In this document: in pieces, positions 55,892-64,000 of the stretch
Layout: the number at the start of each line of letters is the position of its first letter
Numbering within the stretch: position 1 is the first letter of the stretch
Assembly: GCA_949710005.1 (NCBI GenBank)
Contig: OX453282.1
Coordinates: forward strand, 15,305,509-15,369,508
DNA: 64,000 bases
Direction of reading: 5' to 3'
Origin: Ricordea florida
Taxonomy: Eukaryota; Cnidaria; Anthozoa; Corallimorpharia; Ricordeidae
Made by a program: the position numbers and the translations under genes
Notes under the pieces: generated by a model
Told to the model about the DNA's origin: nothing
What the model saw: only the letters and a program-made list of their open reading frames with translations
Databases searched by the model: none

Positions 55892-56021
55892 TGTAAGCAT
55901 GTCCCATCATGCTTTAGGACTTTTCCCATGATCCTTTGATTTGTCTCTCGCCATGTTAGCAGCCATGTTGGCCTGTGAATAAAGTCTTGTTAGAATTTAC
56001 GGAGCTTGTCGACTTATTACA
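55892..56021 (+). repeat. 3' LTR
   Basis: Matches the 5' LTR except two transitions (GGCCTGTGAA against GGCTTGTAAA). Confidence 0.9.
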
Positions 56022-56025
56022 GTTC

Positions 56026-56662
56026 CATAGTAGAGTCGAATCATTCCAAAATTTCCGGCTCGGTGTTTGGTTGACAGAACGTGAATATAAATGTGTTACC
56101 ATATCCCTGACTGTAATCGAACTTACGTCATAACCTGATTTATCACTTCCCGGTGTGAAAGTACTCTAGCAAACGTCTCGTAGTGGAGCGGCAAACTCCT
56201 GACAAACTTGACTCGATCTATCACGTTAACAGTTTATCGTCTTGATCGATCGTACGAGTGGCACTTCGCCATGTTTGCAGTGAAATCAATACGGATCTCT
56301 ATTCACTATTTCTTAAGTCTTATTTTATTTTTTTTTTTATCTGGCTGTTTCTAGGTGGAAACGAATCTGACCTTATTGTGGAATGATCCAACTATTTTTG
56401 TGGAACGATCTGATCAGATTCGATAATTTTATCGATTTGGTTCAATGCCGAGCTCAATTCGAACGCAATCCATGAATTTAATCGATTGAAATTCAGTTCC
56501 ATTGGGTTCTTTTCATTTGCTTTGCTAAAGTAAGAGGTATAGGAAGAAAAAGACGAACTTACCTGTTTAAATCCCTGTTTAACAGGACCGAACAAGTAGC
56601 CATATCTGCATACTCATTGGCTGCTCCTACAGTCGCACTTATCTTTATGGTGATCGGCGATA
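56026..56662. other. No gene recognised
   Basis: Unremarkable AT-rich sequence; a minus-strand 67-codon frame at 56595-56392 has no support. Confidence 0.3.
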
Positions 56663-56668
56663 CCGCTG

Positions 56669-56950
56669 TATGGTGGCCCATTAGGGCCATAGATTTTTTT
56701 ATATCTTTCAATTTTTTTTTTTTTTTTAGTTTTTATTCTGTTTTTTTTTTCCTTTTATTTTTTTTTTAGTTTTATGTTTATTTTATTTATTTAGTTTTTT
56801 TTTTCAAACTGTAATTATTTTTCAAAAAAAAAGAAAACAATAAATAAAAAAAATAAACAAATTTATTTAGAAATTAAGAAAAAAAAATTCGCACGTGGCC
56901 CATGAGGGCCATAAGCCCACAGAGGCCATAGCCCATCAGGCATTTCGACT
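56669..56950 (+). repeat. Left terminal inverted repeat
   Basis: Outer end TATGGTGGCCCATTAGGGCC (itself a near-palindrome), long T-rich/A-rich centre, inner end GCCCATCAGGCATTTCGACT. Confidence 0.85.
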
Positions 56951-56985
56951 TATGCACAGTTTGTAAGTCGCGCGGGCAAGACAAA

Positions 56986-58879
56986 ATGGTGACGAGAGTT
57001 AGAAATAGCGATTGGCAAGAAGATCAGAATTTGAGGGGTGATTTGATCAAGTATGTGAAACAAAATTTGCGCCGAAAGGAGATTTCAGACTTAGTCCAAA
57101 TCAGGTATTCTATCTATGCATGGAGCCATCGCACTCTCACTCGTCGACTCCAATATTTCGGCATCCAGTCTACGGACTATAGCGTGGATATTGACGATGT
57201 ACGCGATGCTGTCGAGAAAGAAATGAACGGTCCTGGCAATCTACTCGGCTACAGAGCTTTGCATCAGAAAATTCGTGAAGTTCATGGCTTGAACGTGCCC
57301 AGAAATCTAGTATATGCCATGATGACCGAGGTGAACCCACAAGGACTCAAAGAAAGAGGATGCATTGGGAAAGAATGTGTTTATATCATACGTAAGCAAA
57401 CCACAACTTTTTTAGAGTTTAAAGATTCGGGTTTAGTTCCTTTATGAGCGTTTTAAGTCAAGCAAGACATGCTTAATTCCACCTACCGTAGATTGGTTGA
57501 TTAAAATTACCTTATGTTGGACATGAGCCGAGAAGTCTTCACCAAAGATCGGACAATCGTCCAAAACGACGAATCATGGACAAAGTACAGTGCAGGATCG
57601 ATGTACTCGAAGAGTTTAACAAAATCAGTTTCCTTTAAAATCTTCACTTCCCGATTGCAGAGGAAAGAAAATCTACTTAGTCTAGAACAAAGAATCCAAA
57701 ACATGATACTCCTTTATCCTGTCCCTTTTAAAGATAGCTGCCCCAAGCCACAAGAGGTATATATCATTAGCACAAGAAATCTTCTTGAAGATGCCCAACT
57801 GATCCGAGTGAGGGATAACATTGTTATGACAAAATTAAGACAAAATATCTCCTGAATATCCCCTCTTTTGTCCCAGGAAGTGTAACCCTTTTTAATTTTA
57901 TACTGAAATAGGGACCAAATTTCACATTGTCACTTGATGGTCATGACAAGATGTGTGGATATCAAAACTGCATGTTTCCTCTGTGCACTTTTTATGGTGG
58001 TCAAGACACTTACAGTGGGAGAATAAACTTCTTGAGGATTTGGACCACCAAAAGCAGCCCCAAAATTATTGGCAGGTTCTACCTGGATTATTTATATGAA
58101 TTCAAAGTAAAGGTTAGCACATACTGTCACTTGTAAAAAAATTAACACATGCATAAACAGGATGTTTTCAAGATCTAAAGCATCTTTTCAGTCGGACATG
58201 GAGATGATGATCCAACAGTAATAACAAGATATAATAAGTAATACAGTAACAATAAGTTGAGACAATTCAAATATGAAAACACTGAAGCCCCCCCCAAGAT
58301 TCAATGTATTGATATTGGCCTCAATTTGTCTATACATGAGAAAACCACTGAATTGGTACAACCTATAATTCACCAATATATCACCACTACCACAATTATC
58401 TAACTAGAACTGATTTAAAATTTTATTTAAAAGTTACTGTAAGAAAGCTGAACTTTCATTTAATTTCAATAACCAAAATGGCCAAAAGTAAAATACTTTG
58501 GTTTTGTTTGTAGGAATTTGTTGGCGTATGTGTACATTCCAGTTCTCCAAAAGGAACTTGACACATTCAGAATTTCTATATGGAACAACCATCGGCCCGA
58601 AAACAAAAGGGTAAAGAGCTCCCCACAGGAATACCAGAACACATTTACCATTGTCTAGAGAAGTATGGTGGTGAAAAATGTGGTTTCCCCATTACGGAGC
58701 AACAACTTGTGGAAGTTGCAAACTTATCAAAGGTCTTAGATGATACAGATGATTATTTGGAGCCAAATTTCCGCATGGAATGTGAAAGGCATATCCCAGA
58801 CACTGATGAGATAGAACCTGCTGAGGCTGCAAATGCTTACTTGTACTTAAAAGCTAATTTTGATCCCAACAGGGTTTGA
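56986..58879 (+). pseudogene. Integrase-like (rve) transposase, catalytic exon missing
   Basis: Exon 1 from ATG 56986 encodes helix-turn-helix-type sequence (SHRTLTRRLQYFGI) and a region GPGNLLGYRALHQKI...VPRNLVYAMM typical of a family of animal integrase-core proteins. Exon 2 (about 57911-58108, after TAG|GGACC) has SLDGHDKMCGYQN with the first catalytic Asp and IIGRFYLDYLYE. Exon 3 (about 58516-58879) has the C-terminal region (WNNHR, then GIPEHIYHCLEKYG, ECERHIPDTDEIEPAEAANA) with a one-base shift near 58590. Between exons 2 and 3 the part with the second Asp and Glu (normally 'DxGTE') is not found, so the enzyme should be dead. Confidence 0.7.
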
Positions 58880-59307
58880 CTTTTTGCCATGATACAGTGA
58901 ATTAATGCTTTGTCAACCTGAACTTGTAACAAGATTATAACCTAGTCTTATACCCCATTCACACCAGGAAAATGTTTTGCTAAGCAAATTTAACAAAATC
59001 AAGATCAGCAATAGAAAAGTGAGTGGCTGAGTTTTACATAGGGTCAAGTGAGCTGTACCTTTTTTTGGCTGTGTTGAATTTGAAGTCGAAAACCATTCAG
59101 TTAGCAACCTCAAGAGAGAAAACAATTTCAAAGTAGGTTCAACAAAACAACTTTCAAACATGTTTAAGCTTTGGAAATAATCGGATATGAGTGCAACAGC
59201 AACAAGGAAACATTAACACAAAACATGCCCGTATTAAAAATTATGTTACATGTACATTCTTCTGTAGTGGCATATTACTCTTGATCAAGTTTGAGGAGAG
59301 TACAGTA

Positions 59308-60510
59308 TTAATTACAGACATGCACTTCCTCAAATTTGTCAATGGCAGAATAAGACAAGTTTCCAGAACAGAAGAGAATGGTGTTATCATTTGCATCCCT
59401 TAAGTCTGCACTGGCTATTTCAGGATCGCAAAGACAGTAACCTTTTCCTTGAATGTCAACAACCATAAGTTTTTTGCCTGACTTTACATAGGTGTAATGG
59501 ACAAAGGTCTCTGCTTTTAGAGAGGCTTCACTTCCATCACGGTAGATGTCTCCTGTATTGTTAACATACTTGGAGAATGGGGTGGTGTCGTCCAAAAACT
59601 TTTCAACAGATACGTACTCCCCGTTTAGTTTGCCTAAGAAAACTTTCGTGTAGGAGAATGTGTCACCAAACTCCTGTGGCTTCTCCAGTTCTAAGTTCTT
59701 CGCAAATCTGCGGGCCAGCGAATTCATTTGAACAGCTTTACGTGTATGACCTTCTAAACTATTAAACAACTCCTCAATGTCACGAATTTGGTCTTCCTTC
59801 ATCTTTTTCAATACATACATACCATCCCGAATTCCTGACAGTGCATTTGCCACATAAGCATTGCGGAAGGTCCCGCTAGCAAATTTTTCCTTTTGTAACG
59901 AAAATCTTGCTTGAAATGGTTCGCACCATGTCATGTCCTTGACAGAAAACTCCTCAAGTGTCAAAGTAACAAAATCAGTTTTGGGAGTAATTACCTTTCC
60001 AAGCCTTAACATTGAACTCAACGGCATGGTTGCAGCCATCATGGATTTTTTGGGGGGATTTATACCTTCTACTCTCACAGACTTGCTTGGGCTCGCGGGT
60101 GCTGACTGAGGAAATTCGTCAAGCCGATCACGCCGTAGATTCAGGGCATCTGGCCTCGCAGTACCAGGTTCGATAAATCTGATGTGAAGCAATTTCCAAT
60201 TCCTTATTTGGCTTGTGTCGGTGTAAGATGGTCCCCTCTCACCAGCAAGCAGATCACACTCCATATCGGTAAGCTGGAAGTGTTTTTTGCATGCTTCTTT
60301 AATATTTTGGAGCGTGGCTTCGCAATCGAGGGGAACCAAGGTCAGTGCACCGATACGTGAATATTTTTGGCACTTGCCTTCAACAGATGAGGAAAGGCGT
60401 TGCACTGTTAGAAATTCAAATCCATTTGACTCTGTTTTGCTGTTTCCTGCTCTTTTCTTGCCCACTCTCGCTCTAAACGCATCCCAATCCTGCTTTTTCC
60501 GCTTCGACAT
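59308..60510 (-). pseudogene. Alpha-kinase domain protein, stop in the zinc module
   Basis: 400 residues, intronless. N-terminal 180 residues are unrecognised (basic start MSKRKKQDW, then a ubiquitin-like-fold-sized region). Kinase domain about 180-400: FASGTFRNAY (211-219 loop), VLKK (233-236), VEKF (302-305), FVHYTY (336-341), VVDIQGKG (350-357), CDPEI (361-365), GN at 383-384, and HVCN (397-400). These are the signature elements of alpha-kinases (eEF2K/MHCK/TRPM7 type), Ser/Thr kinases. The TAA at 59308-59310 falls within the C-terminal zinc module; reading past it shows YCTLLKL, the expected second part. Possibly partly functional but the zinc site is lost. Confidence 0.8.
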
Positions 60511-60585
60511 TTCGTAGAAATACCGATGGTGTTAGGCACATGCACAAGAACAATTACTATCCCAGAATGCATTGGCGATACCTAG

Positions 60586-60886
60586 AGTCGAAATGCCTGA
60601 TGGGCTATGGCCTCTGTGGGCTTATGGCCCTCATGGGCCACGTGCGAATTTTTTTTTTTAATTTCTAGATAAATTTTTCTAATTTTTTTTTATTTATTAT
60701 TTTTTTAAAAAAAAAAATTAATTACAGTTTGAAAAAAAAAACTAAATAAATAAAATAAACATAAAACTAAAAAAAAATAAAAGGAAACAAAACAGAATAA
60801 AAACTATAAAGAAAAAAAAATTTCTAAAGATATAAAAGATATAGAAAGATATAAAAAAAACTCTATGGCCCTAATGGGCCACCATA
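60586..60886 (-). repeat. Right terminal inverted repeat
   Basis: Inverse of 56669-56950 with a few indels in the A/T-rich centre. Confidence 0.85.
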
Positions 60887-62110
60887 CCGCTGTTCAGTAA
60901 AAACCCAACACTCTCCTGTAGCACCGCTGTTCAGTAAAATCCACTATTCCCTAGCGAATTTGCCGGGAAAACCTATTGTCTTTTCGGTTCTTTCTATGGC
61001 TTTCGAAAGCGACGGGATGCATTTTGCACATATCTAAAGGGTAAGTGATTTAGAAGTTGTATCAAATGGAAATTTTTAAGCGATAGGGAGTAAATACCTA
61101 ATTTGACTGGGTTAAATAGACAAATAAGCTTACAACGCGCGAAGCTACATTTGCAGGAAGATTTGCTACATGTACAGAAAAAAAAATTGTATGTAAGTCT
61201 ATAAGAACATTCAAACATTACATGTACTACTTAAACAGTAACAGTCGAAGTCGATAAGGCCCGTGTTTGGCAAGATTTCCGCACAGGTCCCTACTTCATT
61301 ATGCATACGCTCCTTTGTTTCAAGAAAACAATAGCGATAACAATAGGGGCGTCGATAAAAGCAGGAACATGGAACATTCCGGAACATCCCGGAACATGAA
61401 AATTTTTTAAAATCTTAAAGAAAATAATAGCAAGAAGTAAATAAGGCAGTAAATATAAACATAACTAAAGAGCCCAAAAAATAAAACTAAAGAAAGAAAG
61501 AAACTGGCTTGTAATTCTCGAGTACTCTACACTAGTTTAAACAACCAAGAAATCCATGTGAAATCGTCTACGTATGAAACAAATAAGAAAACTTACCTAT
61601 ACTGGTCAGAGTCCCACATTTTCCTGCCGATCGCCGTCATCAGTTTTGTACAGCGAACGAAACGAGTTTTATATCATAGATACTGAGATTTCCTCACGAA
61701 AAAAAGAGTACGTAAAAATGATACGTAAAATGCATTAGCCAATAGGAAACGCGAACGATGAAAACTCACTAATGAAAAAACGTCGTTCGTCCACTCACAA
61801 ACGCGAACGACGAAAACTCACAAGCGAACAACATCGCATCGCGATTTCGATGAAATTTGAACCTGTAAGCTTCAGTCAGGTTTTCTTTTCTTCAGCTGAA
61901 AAATGTTTATAAAAGTTGTGAAGGTATAAACTGACGTTTTATTTCTTGTGTTACTTCATTAAATATTTGATTTTGAAAGAGAAACTGACGTTTTATTTAT
62001 TCTAGTTTTACATGCATACATTGCAGTTGAATGGGTTCCCCAAACTTGCGCGTAAGATTGACAAATAAATTTTGGCTTTTCAAAAATCTCAGTATCTATA
62101 AAATAAACAA
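60887..62110. other. No gene; short repeats
   Basis: ACCGCTGTTCAGTAAAA occurs twice (60886 and 60919) just outside the transposon. A small GGAACAT array at 61366-61398 and two related 'gcgaacgaYgaaaactcac' words (61750-61825) suggest minor dispersed repeats. No supported coding frame. Confidence 0.35.
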
Positions 62111-62260
62111 ATTACACCATGGAAAATGCTTTTTACAATTTTTTATTCACTTGTTGATTTGTATCAGAAAACTCACTCGTTCGCTGCGCTCACTCGTTCA
62201 TTTTCTGATACTACTCAACTCGTGAATAAAAATCGTACGCGCGCATTTTCCATGGAGTAA
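62111..62260. repeat. MITE with CCATGGAAAATGC ends
   Basis: About 55-base inverted arms (ATTACACCATGGAAAATGC... TTTTTATTCAC ... GTATCAGAAAA, repeated inverted) around a centre with CTCACTCG repeated twice. 150 bases. Confidence 0.75.
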
Positions 62261-62399
62261 TCTCTATATAATTAAGAAATCGTTGTATAAATACGCTCCA
62301 AATTCTTACATACGAAAGAAACAAACTAAGTAAAAGTTCGCAGAAACTGAATGCCTACCTTTTTTTTGCTCTTAAAATTGTCCTTCGGCTCTTTGTCAA

Positions 62400-63065
62400 T
62401 TCACCAAAGCACTGCAAAGTGTAGGTTTGTTTTCTTTCCGGTATAATCCACGGCTCTTTCCAGCCGAATCACGAACGGTGCATTGAGAGGTTTATCGCAC
62501 ATTGTACAAATCAGCGATATGCTCAATGATGTTTCCGAATGGATCAGTTTTGTTTTGCTGACGCCACAACCACTCCTGTAGGTAGCTTTCAAACAGACCC
62601 ATGGATGTTCCTGTACGAGGCATACTTCGTTTTACTCCCCATCATGTACTTTCAATGCTCTGCGTGTGAGCACGCATGTCAGGGTCGACGAAGTTTAGGC
62701 GGTGGTTAACTGTGAGATGATGATAGCCCTCGTCTTGTAAGCAATCGTAAGCTTTCCACATGTCACTCATCACGCGTGTTCCAGGTGATATTTGAGCGCG
62801 GATAATTGGCAAGAGTGTTTCTTTATCCCTACGCTCTACCGGAACAAGGAAGCAGTCCTTGGTTTCACAGCAAATGCCACAAAAGACCCACTGTCCTTAT
62901 CGATGTAGCGACCTTTGCGATACTTCATCTTGCCAAACTTAGACTCATCAATCTCAACAGTTCTACCAGGACCGCCTATCGGCCTTGCATGTCGTTTCAT
63001 TATTCTGTCTACACAAACCTCCCGGCAATAGTTATTCCAATCTATTACCGTTTGAGGCGAGTGTT
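62400..63065 (-). pseudogene. Merlin (ISXO2/IS1595-like) transposase relic
   Basis: Minus strand: WNNYCREVCVDRIMKRH, then GGPGRTVEIDESKFGKMKYR (first catalytic Asp in VEIDE), a one-base frameshift after RYIDK, CFLVPVERRDKETLLPII, DMWKAYDCL (second Asp), HTQSIES followed by TGA, GVKRSMPRTG, and a C-terminal tail with LFESYLQEWLWR. This order is that of ISXO2-like DDE transposases, known in animals as the Merlin superfamily. The N-terminal zinc domain is not found. Inactive. Confidence 0.75.
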
Positions 63066-64000
63066 TTTAATGAAATTGCTGGTTGGGTTTCCCCATTTCT
63101 AGGAAAAGTTGATTTGTCAAAGCATTTGCCACGTAAAGTAGGGTTAGACAAATTATGCTCATAAATTTGACCAATGTGCTTTTTAGCGTCACCCTAAAAT
63201 TCTTTCCAATATGCCGAAAATTATGCTCGTGTCAGACCATTCTGCTCGTGTGATGCTGGCCGAAATTTCGCCCTTGAATCCATGGTTTCACCCAAACGAA
63301 TCCCCGAAAAGAACCAAAACTGCCCAAAATGCTGTTTCCTAGTCAACTGAGCACTTTATGGCGATGAAGATCGGACATGCTCGGAAAGCAGGTCAAAGCA
63401 AGTTTCACTGGGCTGTTGACTTTTACCTTTCGCTTTCTCTTCTCCCCTTTTGTTTCGCCTTTTTTTTTTTTGCTTTGCTTTTTTTCTCTTTTGCTGGGCT
63501 TTTTCCGGTCTTCCTTTTGGTGGGAAAAGATTTTGGTAAACTTTGGGAATTATGGAATTAGATGGAAAGTAGTGCAAGTGGGTTCAGAGAATTAGTTTTT
63601 TATATTTTTTGTAGATTTCACATGGGTATTCATCTTTGCTGCTTTGGGAATTCATTTGTCATAAATTTGAAAGCGAGGCTTGGTGGCAAAACAAGGCAGT
63701 CTAACGAAAACACGCATGTTATGGCTATTGATTTCTTTTTAAGATGTTTTTTTGACAAAATTATAAATGGAAAAGCAAAGGCGATATTCAAGGGTAAGCA
63801 CTAATCGGATAATTGAAGTAATAAAGATAAATAATTAAGAAAGGCTTCAATTTTTTGTTTGCAAAGGGCTCAATATTTTTCATCTGACCTGATTTTCCTT
63901 AGGTCAAAAAGTAAGTCAAGTAATAATTATTATAGATAAGATGTTGCTGTCAGTCAGGTAATTTATATTATGTAACTGGCTACAAGAGGCCATAGTTTTT
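63066..64000. other. No gene recognised
   Basis: 'aattatgctc' words near 63150, 63220 and 63240 suggest a small dispersed repeat. A pyrimidine-rich stretch lies at 63425-63510. Open frames here have repetitive or biased composition. A plus-strand frame at 63562-63804 (80 codons) has no recognisable feature. Confidence 0.3.

Larger units (their letters stand above)
52075..56021 (+). mobile_element. Ty3/gypsy-type LTR retrotransposon, RT deleted
   Basis: Two 130-base LTRs (52075-52204 and 55892-56021) starting TGTAAG and ending TTACA, differing at two positions by eye, flanked by GTTC on both sides (52071-52074 and 56022-56025). A TGGTGTCAGGAGTG primer site follows the left LTR and a purine tract GAAGAAGAAAGCG precedes the right LTR. 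Gag, protease and integrase regions are present; most of RT and RNase H is missing. Unusually short LTRs. Confidence 0.9.
56669..60886. mobile_element. IS3EU-like DNA transposon carrying an alpha-kinase gene
   Basis: 4218 bases, ends TATGGTGGCCC...GGGCCACCATA, inverted repeats of about 280-300 bases, and a 6-base direct duplication CCGCTG on both sides (56663-56668 and 60887-60892). TAY ends and 6-base duplications are, as I recall, features of the IS3EU superfamily, consistent with the integrase-like transposase inside. Two convergent genes: transposase (56986-58879, plus) and alpha-kinase (60510-59308, minus). The kinase is not needed for transposition in any element I know. Confidence 0.75.

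Noticed and set aside
63356..63577. Lys/Arg-rich minus-strand frame
   Set aside because: Arises from a pyrimidine-rich tract; no other support.

Overview
This is eukaryotic DNA. The coding sequence is split by GT-AG introns, it is AT-rich, and it is dominated by transposable elements. The element mix (CR1/L2-like LINEs, EnSpm-like three-exon transposase, Helitron, tyrosine-recombinase element, IS3EU-like element, Merlin-like transposase, virus-like elements) and the style of the small dispersed repeats suggest an anthozoan cnidarian, most likely a stony coral. The host assignment is inference.

Layout. 1-3.8 kb: remnant of an adintovirus/Maverick-like endogenous virus, with a rightward gene block, a leftward block and a distinctive promoter. 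3.8-9.1 kb: fragments of Mutator-like, PIF/Harbinger and LINE elements. 9.4-14.0 kb (minus): a three-exon EnSpm-like transposase gene broken by one stop. 14.5-21.0 kb (plus): the only convincing host gene, a nine-exon 389-codon reading frame whose introns hold several MITEs. 21.5-23.7 kb: keyword-type repeats, a MITE and a LINE relic. 23.8-25.6 kb (minus): tyrosine-recombinase (Crypton-like) element with one in-frame stop. 26.3-34.8 kb: broken virus-like genes (TFIIB-like factor, A32-like packaging ATPase, several small proteins) interrupted by two LINEs. 36.1-41.9 kb (minus): Helitron Rep/helicase, open except for one TAG immediately before the HUH motif. 42.1-48.9 kb: a second virus-like element with inverted terminal repeats, in which one gene appears split by a 4.3-kb repeat-built insertion and by a LINE. 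52.07-56.02 kb: a Ty3/gypsy-type LTR element with 130-bp LTRs that has lost its reverse transcriptase core. 56.67-60.89 kb: a 4.2-kb DNA transposon with about 290-bp inverted repeats and a 6-bp target duplication, carrying an integrase-like transposase and an alpha-kinase gene. 62.1-63.1 kb: a MITE and a Merlin/ISXO2-like transposase relic.

Three things deserve most attention: (i) the virus-like lineage with a TFIIB-like gene beside a packaging ATPase; (ii) the alpha-kinase carried as cargo between transposon inverted repeats; (iii) several unrelated repeats built from one 6-7 bp word scattered on both strands, which look like subterminal transposase-binding arrays. Many element genes here are open except for one nonsense codon, which points to recent but decayed activity. 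All calls come from reading the sequence and from remembered family features; no database search was run.
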